Source of the DNA: Colwellia_A sp047621305
Lineage (GTDB): Bacteria > Pseudomonadota > Gammaproteobacteria > Enterobacterales > Alteromonadaceae
DNA: 64,000 nt
Reading direction: 5' to 3'
Assembly (NCBI GenBank): GCA_047621305.1
Contig: JBLHNB010000012.1
Coordinates: 1 to 64,000 of the forward strand
The translations under genes and the position numbers were made by a program. The first letter of the stretch is position 1. Every line of letters begins with the position of its first letter. Under the pieces are notes generated by a model that did no database searches, had not been told where the DNA came from, and saw only the letters and a list, made by a program, of their open reading frames with translations. Positions 36,011 through 43,931 of this stretch are shown here, in pieces.

Positions 36011-36325
36011 TTATATTAATTCGTTATTAGATTTGAAAAAACGTACTTTTTTGCCGTCTTCAATTCTAAAACCAACACGATCAGCTTTCCCAGTACCTGG
36101 GTTAACAATCGCTACGTTGGATACATTTAAAGGTGCTTCTTTTTCAATAATGCCACCAGGCTGCTGTAACTGTGGTACAGGCTTAGTGTGCTTCTTGATT
36201 AAGTTAATACCTTCAACAAATACTTTGCTGTCTTCAACAAGAACTTTGGTCACTTTACCAGTTTTGCCCTTGTCTTTACCTGCAAGTACTATTATTTCAT
36301 CATCACGACGAATCTTAGATGCCAT
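36011..36325 (-). CDS. rplX: 50S ribosomal protein L24
   Basis: A 104-residue assembly-initiator protein with the KOW motif KIRRDDEIIVLAGKDKGKTGKVTKV at the N-terminus and NLIKKHTKPVPQLQQPGGIIEKEAP following it. It lies 12 bases after rplN. Confidence 0.98.
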   Translation of the reverse strand: MASKIRRDDEIIVLAGKDKGKTGKVTKVLVEDSKVFVEGINLIKKHTKPVPQLQQPGGIIEKEAPLNVSNVAIVNPGTGKADRVGFRIEDGKKVRFFKSNNELI

Positions 36326-36337
36326 TATCGTGACTCC

Positions 36338-36706
36338 TTAAAGTACTTCTGGTGCTAATGAAACGATCTTCATAAATTTTTCATTACGAAGTTCACGTGT
36401 CACAGGCCCAAAAATACGAGTACCAATTGGTTGTAAGTTAGCATTTAACATTACAGCCGCATTTTCATCGAAACGGATAGTAGAACCATCTGAACGACGA
36501 ACACCTTTCTTAGTGCGCACCACTACTGCAGTAAGAACATCACCTTTTTTAACTTTACCGCGAGGACTTGATTCCTTCACAGCAATTTTAATGATGTCAC
36601 CTATGCGTGCGTAGCGACGGTGCGAACCACCAAGAACCTTTATACATTGTACACGCTTAGCTCCGCTATTATCAGCACAGTTAAGCTGTGATTGCATTTG
36701 GATCAT
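36338..36706 (-). CDS. rplN: 50S ribosomal protein L14
   Basis: A 122-residue protein: MIQMQSQLNCADNSGAKRVQ, the RYARIGDIIKIAVKESSPRGKVKKGDV signature and the C-terminal GPVTRELRNEKFMKIVSLAPEVL. It is the first gene of the spc operon, with its own promoter about 120 bases upstream. A GCGGAG ribosome-binding site precedes the ATG. Confidence 0.99.
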   Translation of the reverse strand: MIQMQSQLNCADNSGAKRVQCIKVLGGSHRRYARIGDIIKIAVKESSPRGKVKKGDVLTAVVVRTKKGVRRSDGSTIRFDENAAVMLNANLQPIGTRIFGPVTRELRNEKFMKIVSLAPEVL

Positions 36707-37077
36707 TTAATATGTCTCCGCTATTTATCTTTTCTACATACAAAAGATAGAAATTAAAGGCCAGAAATTTGACCCGTCACTGCCTTTCCAACCCGAAAAA
36801 TTCATTAGCTGAACTGACCGGGCGCGAGATTATAACACCACTTAATGTAAAGAGATACTCTATTGAGTTAAAAAATAGACAATTCTATCGAGGAAGACTT
36901 AAATTTTGTTATGGGTTTAGGTTGGCCGATTTATAAAGGTATTACTAAGGTGGGTGTTTACAATAATTTTAAAATATTCTCTGTATTTATTTACGTTTAT
37001 ATAAAATGAAGAAAGCCCCTGTCATTTTCATGACAAGGGCTTTGTAACTATTACGTTAAACTCATTATACTAGATAA
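36707..37077 (-). promoter_or_regulatory. spc promoter and leader
   Basis: This gene-free 371-base gap separates rpsQ from rplN. On the minus strand an extended -10 element TGTTATAAT (TATAAT at 36829-36834) precedes a leader of about 120 bases with a hairpin (ATCTTTT pairing with AAAAGAT) near the rplN start. The -35 region is poor, as expected for an extended -10 promoter. The S10 operon terminator lies at the far side of the gap (37012-37043). I see no gene in it. Confidence 0.65.
37012..37043 (-). terminator. Terminator between rpsQ and rplN (end of S10 operon)
   Basis: On the minus strand AAAGCCC.TGTCAT pairs with ATGACA.GGGCTTT around a 4-base loop, about 35 bases after the rpsQ stop, followed by a T-rich stretch (cttcatttt). 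It is one of the strongest hairpins in the window. Confidence 0.85.
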
Positions 37078-37329
37078 TTAAGCTTTAGTAATTACATCAA
37101 CTAGAGTCCAGTTTTTAGACTTTGAAATTGGTGCAACTTCACGAATTGTTACTAAATCACCTTCATTACACTGGTTAGTTTCGTCATGCGCTTTCAACTT
37201 AGTTGAGCGCGTTAGATACTTACCGTACATTGGGTGTTTAACACGTCGTTCAATTAGTACAGTGATAGACTTATCCATTTTATCACTGACAACACGACCT
37301 TGTAGTGTACGAATTTTTGCTTCGCTCAT
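37078..37329 (-). CDS. rpsQ: 30S ribosomal protein S17
   Basis: An 83-residue primary rRNA-binding protein: RTLQGRVVSDKMDKSITVLI, then RRVKHPMYGKYLTRSTKLKAHDE and IREVAPISKSKNWTLVDVI. It overlaps rpmC by one base. It is the last gene of the S10 operon here. Confidence 0.98.
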   Translation of the reverse strand: MSEAKIRTLQGRVVSDKMDKSITVLIERRVKHPMYGKYLTRSTKLKAHDETNQCNEGDLVTIREVAPISKSKNWTLVDVITKA

Positions 37330-37520
37330 TACTTACCTGCCTTTTCAGTTATGATAGTCTTAACACGTGCTATATTGCGACGTACTATTCTTAGCAAATG
37401 AGTTTGTGCTAATTGACCAGTACTTGCCTGCATGCGGTAATTAAACTGCTCGCGTAGTAAGCCTAGTAATTCAGCATTTAACTCTTCAATGCTTTTTTCT
37501 TTAAGTTCGTTAGCTTTCAT
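37329..37520 (-). CDS. rpmC: 50S ribosomal protein L29
   Basis: A 63-residue protein at the exit tunnel: MKANELKEKSIEELNAELLG, then the LLREQFNYRMQASTGQL segment and the RIVRRNIARVKTII signature. It shares one base with both rplP and rpsQ, so translation of the three is coupled. Confidence 0.98.
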   Translation of the reverse strand: MKANELKEKSIEELNAELLGLLREQFNYRMQASTGQLAQTHLLRIVRRNIARVKTIITEKAGK

Positions 37521-37933
37521 TACATCACCGTCCGAGTTACGAAACTAGTTTTAAACGGAAGTTTAGCTGCTGCTAAAGCAAATGCTTCACGTGCAACCGT
37601 TTCCGGAACACCGTCCATTTCATAAAGAACACGACCAGGAAGAATTTGACATACCCAATATTCTACTGAACCTTTACCTTTACCCATACGAACTTCTAGA
37701 GGTTTTTTAGTAATTGGCTTATCAGGGAATACGCGTATCCAGATTTTACCTTGACGCTTAACATGACGAGTCATTGCTCGACGAGCGGCTTCAATCTGAC
37801 GAGCAGTCATACGACCACGCTCAAGAGATTTTAGACCGAAAGTACCGAAGCTGACTGAACTACCAACATGTGCAAGACCACGGTTGCGCAGTTTATGTTG
37901 CTTACGGAATTTAGTACGTTTTGGTTGTAACAT
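37520..37933 (-). CDS. rplP: 50S ribosomal protein L16
   Basis: A 137-residue protein near the A site: MLQPKRTKFRKQHKLRNRG, the AARRAMTRHVKRQGKIWIRVFPDKP signature and KPLEVRMGKGKGSVEYWVC. The Arg near residue 81 that is hydroxylated by RoxA in E. coli falls within MGKGKGS's preceding loop; I did not verify it. It starts 10 bases after rpsC. Confidence 0.98.
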   Translation of the reverse strand: MLQPKRTKFRKQHKLRNRGLAHVGSSVSFGTFGLKSLERGRMTARQIEAARRAMTRHVKRQGKIWIRVFPDKPITKKPLEVRMGKGKGSVEYWVCQILPGRVLYEMDGVPETVAREAFALAAAKLPFKTSFVTRTVM

Positions 37934-37943
37934 TACTTAGCTC

Positions 37944-38639
37944 CTACTTAGGCTTTCGGTTGTTCTTTCTTTTTGGCTTAGCCGCTGGTACTTCTGCCTG
38001 TAGAGGCATTTTACCAATGATTTCACCCTTAAAGATCCAAACTTTAATACCAATAACACCATAAGTAGTGTCGCCACGCGCAATTGCGTAGTCGATATCA
38101 GCACGTAATGTATGCAAAGGTACACGACCCTCACGATACCATTCTGCACGTGCGATATCAGCGCCGCCTAAACGACCACTAACTTGTACTTTGATGCCTT
38201 TAGCGCCTAAACGCATTGCGTTTTGTACTGCACGCTTCATAGCGCGACGGAACATAACACGACGTTCTAATTGACTAGCAATGCTGTCTGCAACAAGCTG
38301 CGCATCCATTTCTGGCTTACGTACTTCAGCGATGTTGATTTGAGCAGGAACACCAGCAATTTTAGATACGGCTAAACGTAATTTTTCAACATCTTCGCCT
38401 TTCTTACCGATAACTACACCCGGACGAGCCGTATGAATAGTTACGCGGATAGATTTAGCTGGACGTTCAATTACCACTTTTGATAATGAAGCACGTTTAA
38501 GCTTTTCAGTTAAATATTCGCGAACCTTATGGTCCCCGTCTAAGTTACTGGCAAAGTCTTTGTTGCTTGCAAACCATGTAGACGCGAAAGGTTTACTAAT
38601 ACCTAAGCGAATACCGTTTGGATGTACTTTTTGACCCAT
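37944..38639 (-). CDS. rpsC: 30S ribosomal protein S3
   Basis: A 231-residue mRNA-entry-site protein: MGQKVHPNGIRLGISKPFAS, the KH domain with ARPGVVIGKKGEDVEKLR and the C-terminal RADIDYAIARGDTTYGVIGIKVWIFKGEI. The Lys/Arg-rich tail is slightly shortened versus some homologues but complete. Confidence 0.99.
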   Translation of the reverse strand: MGQKVHPNGIRLGISKPFASTWFASNKDFASNLDGDHKVREYLTEKLKRASLSKVVIERPAKSIRVTIHTARPGVVIGKKGEDVEKLRLAVSKIAGVPAQINIAEVRKPEMDAQLVADSIASQLERRVMFRRAMKRAVQNAMRLGAKGIKVQVSGRLGGADIARAEWYREGRVPLHTLRADIDYAIARGDTTYGVIGIKVWIFKGEIIGKMPLQAEVPAAKPKRKNNRKPK

Positions 38640-38650
38640 ACTAATATCTC

Positions 38651-38983
38651 CTAGCTATCAGATACAATCACAGTAATGTGGCTTGTACGCTTAATGATGC
38701 GATCGGCACGGCCTTTCGCTCGAGGTCTAATACGTTTCATTGTAGGACCATCGTCAACCATTATAGTTTTTACGATAAGTTCATCAATGTCTGCACCTTC
38801 GTTGTGCTCAGCATTAGCAATGGCTGAATTAAGTACTTTTTTAACTAGTTCAGCGGCTTTCTTATTGCTGTAAGTTAAAATTTCAAGTGCTTTTTCAACG
38901 TGCAAGCCGCGGATTTGATCCACAACTAAACGTGCTTTCTGAGCAGAACCACGGGCAAATTTATGTATAGCTATAGCTTCCAT
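38651..38983 (-). CDS. rplV: 50S ribosomal protein L22
   Basis: A 110-residue tunnel protein: EAIAIHKFARGSAQKARLVVDQIRG, then the beta-hairpin region MVDDGPTMKRIRPRAKGRADRIIKRTSHITVIV that reaches into the exit tunnel. It lies between rpsS and rpsC, 11 bases from each. Confidence 0.99.
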   Translation of the reverse strand: MEAIAIHKFARGSAQKARLVVDQIRGLHVEKALEILTYSNKKAAELVKKVLNSAIANAEHNEGADIDELIVKTIMVDDGPTMKRIRPRAKGRADRIIKRTSHITVIVSDS

Positions 38984-38993
38984 TTAATTTCCC

Positions 38994-39269
38994 CTATCTC
39001 TTCGCTTTCTTATCCGCGACATGGCCACGGTAAGTACGAGTTGGTGCAAATTCGCCTAATTTATGACCGATCATTTCATCAGTTACAAATACAGGCACGT
39101 GTTGACGGCCATTATGGACAGCTATGGTCAATCCGATCATCGTTGGGATGATCATTGAACGACGGGACCAAGTTTTAATTGGCTTTTTATTCCCGCTTTC
39201 CAGAGCTTTCTCTACCTTCGTCAGCAAGTGTAGGTCAATAAATGGACCTTTCTTGAGAGAACGTGGCAT
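38994..39269 (-). CDS. rpsS: 30S ribosomal protein S19
   Basis: A 91-residue head protein: MPRSLKKGPFIDLHLLTKVE, then TWSRRSMIIPTMIGLTIAVHNGRQHVPV and HKLGEFAPTRTYRGHVADKKAKR. The length equals that of E. coli S19 plus or minus one residue. Confidence 0.99.
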   Translation of the reverse strand: MPRSLKKGPFIDLHLLTKVEKALESGNKKPIKTWSRRSMIIPTMIGLTIAVHNGRQHVPVFVTDEMIGHKLGEFAPTRTYRGHVADKKAKR

Positions 39270-39296
39270 GGTGAATCCTCTATTTAATTAAATGTA

Positions 39297-40121
39297 CTAT
39301 TTAGTACGACGACGTACGATAAATTTATCGGTACGTTTGTTTGAACGAGTCTTGTAACCTTTAGTTGGTACGCCCCAAGGGGATACCGGGTGACGACCGC
39401 CTGATGTTTTACCTTCACCACCACCGTGTGGGTGATCAACTGGGTTCATGGCAACACCACGAACAGTTGGGCGAACACCGCGCCATCTTGAAGCACCAGC
39501 TTTACCCAAAGAGCGAAGCATGTGTTCAGAATTGCCGATTTCACCTAAAGTAGCACGACAATCTGACTCAATTTTACGCATTTCACCAGAGCGAAGACGT
39601 AAAGTGACATAAGCACCGTCTTTAGCAACTAGCTGTGCATAAGTACCAGCAGCACGTGCGATTTGAGCACCTTTACCTGGTTTAAGTTCAATTGCGTGTA
39701 CAACACTACCTAATGGCGTATTGCGAAGCGGTAAAGTATTACCTGGCTTGATTGGAGCATCGACACCTGACTGGATAGAATCTCCAGCACTAAGACCTTT
39801 TGGGGCCAAGACGTAACGACGTTCACCATCAGCATAAAGAACAAGTGCAATGTTTGCACTACGGTTTGGATCATATTCCAAACGCTCAACTTTTGCAGGG
39901 ATACCATCTTTATTACGTTTAAAGTCGACGATACGATAATGTTGCTTATGTCCACCACCAATGTGACGAACCGTAATGCGACCATTATTGTTACGACCAC
40001 CAGACTTAGATTTAGTATCTAATAATGGTGCGTAAGGCTTACCTTTATGTAATTCCGCGTTTACCACTTTAACAACGTGGCGACGACCCGGAGAAGTAGG
40101 TTTACATTTTACTATAGCCAT
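39297..40121 (-). CDS. rplB: 50S ribosomal protein L2
   Basis: A 274-residue core protein of the peptidyltransferase region: MAIVKCKPTSPGRRHVVKVV, GRNNNGRITVRHIGGGHKQHYR and the C-terminal signature MNPVDHPHGGGEGKTSGGRHPVSPWG with the conserved His. The length is normal. It is followed by rpsS after 27 bases. Confidence 0.99.
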   Translation of the reverse strand: MAIVKCKPTSPGRRHVVKVVNAELHKGKPYAPLLDTKSKSGGRNNNGRITVRHIGGGHKQHYRIVDFKRNKDGIPAKVERLEYDPNRSANIALVLYADGERRYVLAPKGLSAGDSIQSGVDAPIKPGNTLPLRNTPLGSVVHAIELKPGKGAQIARAAGTYAQLVAKDGAYVTLRLRSGEMRKIESDCRATLGEIGNSEHMLRSLGKAGASRWRGVRPTVRGVAMNPVDHPHGGGEGKTSGGRHPVSPWGVPTKGYKTRSNKRTDKFIVRRRTK

Positions 40122-40133
40122 TTGAACTTGCTC

Positions 40134-40436
40134 CTATGATTCCGCGCCGACGAAGTCGATTTCGCTGCCTTCAGCAAGAGTTACATATGCTTTTTTCCAA
40201 TCGTTACGACGACCAGTACGAGCACCTGTACGTTTCTCTTTACCTTTAACATTTAAAGTACGAACACCGTCAACAGAAACTTCAAAAAGTTTCTCTACGG
40301 CCGCTTTGATTTCAGCTTTTGTAGCAGTAGTAACAACTTTGAAAACAACCGTGTTGTTTGCTTCAGCAGCCATAGTGCTTTTTTCAGAAATGTTCGGTGC
40401 TAAAAGCACTTTTAACAAACGTTCTTCGCTTATCAT
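40134..40436 (-). CDS. rplW: 50S ribosomal protein L23
   Basis: A 100-residue protein at the tunnel exit that docks trigger factor and SRP: LLKVLLAPNISEKSTMAAE near the start and VNVKGKEKRTGARTGRRNDWKKAYVTL-type C-terminal region. It overlaps rplD by four bases (ATGA), giving translational coupling. Confidence 0.98.
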   Translation of the reverse strand: MISEERLLKVLLAPNISEKSTMAAEANNTVVFKVVTTATKAEIKAAVEKLFEVSVDGVRTLNVKGKEKRTGARTGRRNDWKKAYVTLAEGSEIDFVGAES

Positions 40437-41038
40437 GCTAACATCTCCTCAATTTGCTTAACTGCAGAAGCAGTTATCAAAACTTTCTCGAAACCAACCA
40501 AGCTAACAGGGTCAATACCAGCTACGTCACGAACGTCAACTTTATATAAGTTGCGTGCTGATAAGAACAAGTTCTCATCAACTTCTTGAGTGATGATTAA
40601 TACATCTTTTAACTCAAGACCGTTTAACTTAGCTACTAACTCTTTAGTTTTAGGTGTTTCAACAGCAAATTCATTCACAACAATCAAGCGTTCTTGACGA
40701 ACTAACTCAGATAGGATGCTTTGAATTGCGCCGCGATACATTTTACGGTTAACTTTTTGGCTATGATCCTGAGGTTTAGCAGCAAATGTTACACCACCTG
40801 AACGCCAAATTGGACCACGAGTAGTACCAGCACGTGCACGGCCAGTACCTTTTTGACGCCATGGTTTTGCGCCACCGCCGCTAACTTCTGAACGAGTTTT
40901 CTGAGCACGAGTACCTTGACGAGCACCAGCTGCGTATGCAACTACTACTTGGTGTACTAAAGCTTCATTAAACTCACGTCCAAAGGTTGCTTCAGAAACT
41001 TCAAGACCGCCTGAAGCGTCTTTTAATTCTAATTCCAT
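40433..41038 (-). CDS. rplD: 50S ribosomal protein L4
   Basis: A 201-residue protein: MELELKDASGGLEVSEATFGREFNEAL is the L4 opening, followed by VVAYAAGARQGTRAQKTRSEVSGGG and WRQKGTGRARAGTTRGPIWRSGG, the tunnel loop. I use ATG 41038, with AGGAG at 7-8 bases; a GTG one codon earlier is possible. In E. coli L4 represses its own S10 operon by acting on the leader, which here has suitable hairpins. Confidence 0.97.
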   Translation of the reverse strand: MELELKDASGGLEVSEATFGREFNEALVHQVVVAYAAGARQGTRAQKTRSEVSGGGAKPWRQKGTGRARAGTTRGPIWRSGGVTFAAKPQDHSQKVNRKMYRGAIQSILSELVRQERLIVVNEFAVETPKTKELVAKLNGLELKDVLIITQEVDENLFLSARNLYKVDVRDVAGIDPVSLVGFEKVLITASAVKQIEEMLA

Positions 41039-41055
41039 CACAAATCTCCTGGACG

Positions 41056-41694
41056 TTAGGCTTTAACAGCTGGTTTAATGATTACGTTACCGTTGATAGC
41101 ACCCGGAACTGCACCTTTAATAAGGAGCAAGTTACGTTCTGCATCGACACGAACCAATTCAAGGTTTTGTGTAGTAACGCGCACAGCCCCCATGTGACCA
41201 GACATCTTTTTGCCTTTGAAAACGCGACCTGGTGTTTGACACTGACCTAACGAACCGTTAGATCTATGCGCTAATGAAACACCATGCGTTGCGTGTTGCA
41301 TTGAAAAGTTCCAGCGTTTAATACCGCCTTGGAAACCTTTACCTTTAGAAGTACCAGTTACGTCTACTAATTTTATGTCATTGAAAAGCTCAACAGTAAT
41401 TTCACTGCCAGCTTCAAGACCTTCACCTTCGTTTGCATTTAAACGGAATTCCCACAGGCCACGGCCTGCTTCGATACCAGCTTTTGCAAAATGTCCGGCT
41501 GTTGGCTTGTTAGTACGATTAGCTTTTTTGCTACCCGTAGTAACTTGAAGCGCTGAATAACCATCGTTGTCAACAGTTTTAACCTGAGCAACACGGTTGG
41601 CTTCAACTTCAAGGACTGTAACAGGAGTAGAGACACCATCTTCAGAGAAGATGCGAGTCATACCCACTTTACGTCCAACTAGACCTATAGTCAT
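41056..41694 (-). CDS. rplC: 50S ribosomal protein L3
   Basis: A 212-residue protein. The open frame continues upstream to 41745, but ATG 41694 gives MTIGLVGRKVGMTRIFSEDG, the true L3 N-terminus, and has TAGGAG seven bases upstream; the longer form would also overlap rpsJ. The signatures FQGGIKRWNFSMQHATHGVSLAHRSNGSLGQ (with the Gln methylated by PrmB in E. coli) and MSGHMGAVRVTTQNLELVRVD are present. Confidence 0.97.
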   Translation of the reverse strand: MTIGLVGRKVGMTRIFSEDGVSTPVTVLEVEANRVAQVKTVDNDGYSALQVTTGSKKANRTNKPTAGHFAKAGIEAGRGLWEFRLNANEGEGLEAGSEITVELFNDIKLVDVTGTSKGKGFQGGIKRWNFSMQHATHGVSLAHRSNGSLGQCQTPGRVFKGKKMSGHMGAVRVTTQNLELVRVDAERNLLLIKGAVPGAINGNVIIKPAVKA

Positions 41695-41707
41695 GTTAAA
41701 ACTCCTA

Positions 41708-42019
41708 TTAACCCAAGCTGATTTGAACGTCAACGCCAGCGGCAAGATCTAAACGCATTAATGCATCTACAGTCTTTTCAGTTGGCTCTACGATATCAAT
41801 CATGCGTTTGTGAGTACGAATTTCGTACTGATCACGAGCATCTTTGTTAACGTGTGGTGAAGTCAAGATAGTGAAACGTTCTTTGCGAGTAGGAAGTGGA
41901 ATTGGACCACGAACCTGTGCGCCAGTACGTTTAGCAGTATCAACGATTTCAGCTGTTGATTGATCAATCAAACGATGATCGAACGCTTTCAAACGAATGC
42001 GAATTCTTTGATTTGACAT
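41708..42019 (-). CDS. rpsJ: 30S ribosomal protein S10
   Basis: A 103-residue protein, also called NusE, that joins the NusB antitermination complex: QRIRIRLKAFDHRLIDQSTAEIV, then GPIPLPTRKERFTILTSPHVNKDARDQYEIRTHKR. It is the first gene of the S10 operon and is preceded by a structured leader and a strong promoter. Confidence 0.99.
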   Translation of the reverse strand: MSNQRIRIRLKAFDHRLIDQSTAEIVDTAKRTGAQVRGPIPLPTRKERFTILTSPHVNKDARDQYEIRTHKRMIDIVEPTEKTVDALMRLDLAAGVDVQISLG

Positions 42020-42229
42020 TAAGACAAATCCCCATTTTAAAGAACAACAAAATACAGCCCATCACCTTTTATATGTAAAAGGGGGGAGTATCGCTATATT
42101 ACCATTCAACTCCAAATCGGAGTTGCTGTAGTAAGCTATGTAAACTAATAGTCTGTTTATATAGCTTAGTTCACGAAGACCTAAGTCGAACGTGGAGGCA
42201 TATTATACATAAGAATAAAAAAAGAGCAA
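42020..42229 (-). promoter_or_regulatory. S10 operon promoter and structured leader
   Basis: On the minus strand a -35 TTGCTC (42224-42229) and a perfect -10 TATAAT (42202-42207) are separated by 16 bases. The roughly 175-base leader carries three stems: AAGCTATGTAAAC/GTTTATATAGCTT (42133-42167), CAACTCC/GGAGTTG (42107-42125) and CCTTTT/AAAAGG (42065-42082). E. coli controls this operon by L4-dependent attenuation in a leader of similar length, so the same role is likely; the individual L4-binding stem cannot be identified by eye. The rest of the gap up to dapE shows no gene. Confidence 0.75.
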
Positions 42230-42363
42230 TACTTAGTTATTATATCTTACCAACTTGCATTTTTGACAAAAAAAACCTTAAACTTCATTTTACGAAGGTG
42301 CTCAGTTGTTTCCTTAAGTAATTTAAGGTATCACATCCATTAAATCAGTTCATATCATCAATG

Positions 42364-43632
42364 CTATTCAAAGGAAGGTATACAATTGTCATACTCTATA
42401 ACGGGTAAGCTTTTGTTCATGTTTTGTTTATTTACTGTTGGGATATGAGTAGGTTCAAGACAACAAAAAGCAGCAATGGTTAGTTCATATATTTTTGCCA
42501 AATTATATAAATCAGCTAAAGCCACATGTTCATTCACTTGATGGATAGTTGTATTTTTAAGGCCAAACTCAATCACTTGCGTTTTATCTGACGCAATAAA
42601 ACGACCATCTGAAGTACCTCCGTCAGTTGTTAGTATTGGTATTAGGCCGACAGTTTTTGAAATCGCATCACTAATAATAGCGACAAAATCATCCGCTAGG
42701 TTAAAATACGGATCACATGGCCTTTGCCAGTCTACTTCAATGTTTGTATGAAAAGATTGTAATATTTCATAGATAATCGCTTTTAAAGACGGCTCATTGT
42801 ACAAACTGCTGTAGCGGATATTAAAGTGAATATCAGTTACTCCTGGTACAACATTATCAATAAATTCGCCACTATTTAATTGGGTAATCTGTAGACTAGT
42901 ACCTGGCATTTCTTTGGTGCCTTTATCCCAGCTTAAATCAAGTAACTTATCGGCAATAGTAACGGCATAATGTGCTGCATTTTCACAGTTATCGGGGTAA
43001 GCGACATGACCTTGTCGGCCAAGCACTCGAATGTGCCCTGAAAGTGCACCTCGTCGACCTATTTTTATTGTGTCGCCTAATGTTTCTTTACAAGAAGGCT
43101 CTCCTACCAAGCAATAATCAGGAATATTTTCCGATGCCAAGTTATGTAGATATTCCATCAAAGATACCGTGCCGTGCTCTGCTTCGCCTTCTTCGTCACA
43201 AGTGATCAGTAACATTAATGTACCACGCGAACAATGTGTTATTAAACTTTCAATGGCAGCAATAAAACAAGCGATTGCTCCTTTCATATCAGCAACACCA
43301 CGACCATAAAGACATTCATCGATAATGTCGCCACTAAAAGGTGGGCACCGCCATAAATGTTCAGGACCTGTTGGCACAACATCGAGATGGCCAGCAAAAG
43401 CAAATATTCCTCCTTCACCAAAATATTGCTTGGCAACTAAATTTCTTACGCCTTGATGAGTAACCTCATGACAATTAAAACCTAAAAAAGTTAAATGGTT
43501 AACTAAAAAATCAAAGCTGCCAGCATCATCGGGGGTAATAGATGGGTATTTGACCAGTATTTTTGTTAAATCTATAGCACGCTGTCTTAACTCAACGTTT
43601 TTAGAATGGCTTTTATCGATCACTTTTATCAC
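42364..43632 (-). CDS. dapE: Succinyl-diaminopimelate desuccinylase (DapE) family metallopeptidase
   Basis: A 422-residue M20-family enzyme. Motifs are FAGHLDVVPTGP (metal His and catalytic Asp), YGRGVADMKGAIA (bridging Asp), TCDEEGEAEHG (Glu-Glu), GRRGALSGHIRVLGRQGHVAYP, TTDGGTSDGRFIAS and the C-terminal metal His in NTTIHQVNEHV. These identify DapE, the lysine/diaminopimelate desuccinylase. The family usually has about 375-380 residues; this one has a Cys-rich C-terminal extension of roughly 40. It is divergent from tonB across a possible Fur box, at the edge of the siderophore locus, so it may be a paralogue with a special role. It could equally be the housekeeping copy. Confidence 0.82.
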   Translation of the reverse strand: MIKVIDKSHSKNVELRQRAIDLTKILVKYPSITPDDAGSFDFLVNHLTFLGFNCHEVTHQGVRNLVAKQYFGEGGIFAFAGHLDVVPTGPEHLWRCPPFSGDIIDECLYGRGVADMKGAIACFIAAIESLITHCSRGTLMLLITCDEEGEAEHGTVSLMEYLHNLASENIPDYCLVGEPSCKETLGDTIKIGRRGALSGHIRVLGRQGHVAYPDNCENAAHYAVTIADKLLDLSWDKGTKEMPGTSLQITQLNSGEFIDNVVPGVTDIHFNIRYSSLYNEPSLKAIIYEILQSFHTNIEVDWQRPCDPYFNLADDFVAIISDAISKTVGLIPILTTDGGTSDGRFIASDKTQVIEFGLKNTTIHQVNEHVALADLYNLAKIYELTIAAFCCLEPTHIPTVNKQNMNKSLPVIEYDNCIPSFE

Positions 43633-43854
43633 TCTTTATTAAATTTATAAATAAATTCAGCGATATACACTTTTTTTGTTTCAATCTCAGAATTACTGGG
43701 ATTTATCACATTATGTTCACATAGTGTATAACGAAAAATTTTCACTTACCTTCTAGACGAATGGAGAGCACACAAATTTAATAAACCATCGTAATAGATG
43801 ATTGTTACTATTCCAAAAACTGAGATAACTTGCGTTACACTCCAGTAATGCGTA

Positions 43855-43869
43855 TGGTAATGATTACTA
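43855..43869. promoter_or_regulatory. Candidate Fur box between dapE and tonB
   Basis: The 15-mer TGGTAATGATTACTA follows the 7-1-7 inverted-repeat Fur model (TGATAAT-n-ATTATCA), with its two arms symmetric at six of seven positions. It lies 63 bases before the tonB start and 223 bases before dapE. The function of the adjacent genes supports iron regulation; DNA binding is not shown. Confidence 0.55.
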
Positions 43870-43931
43870 TTAACATCAGCGAAGTATCAATGCTAGGCCA
43901 AGTAATCCTATAACCTGAGTGAGTATCAACA

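Noticed and set aside
41695..41745. Upstream extension of rplC
   Set aside because: It overlaps rpsJ and adds residues absent from L3; the ATG at 41694 has a proper Shine-Dalgarno sequence.
28183..42019. Unusual gene content or insertion inside the ribosomal cluster
   Set aside because: All genes are present in the canonical order with normal lengths; short plus-strand frames are antisense shadows.
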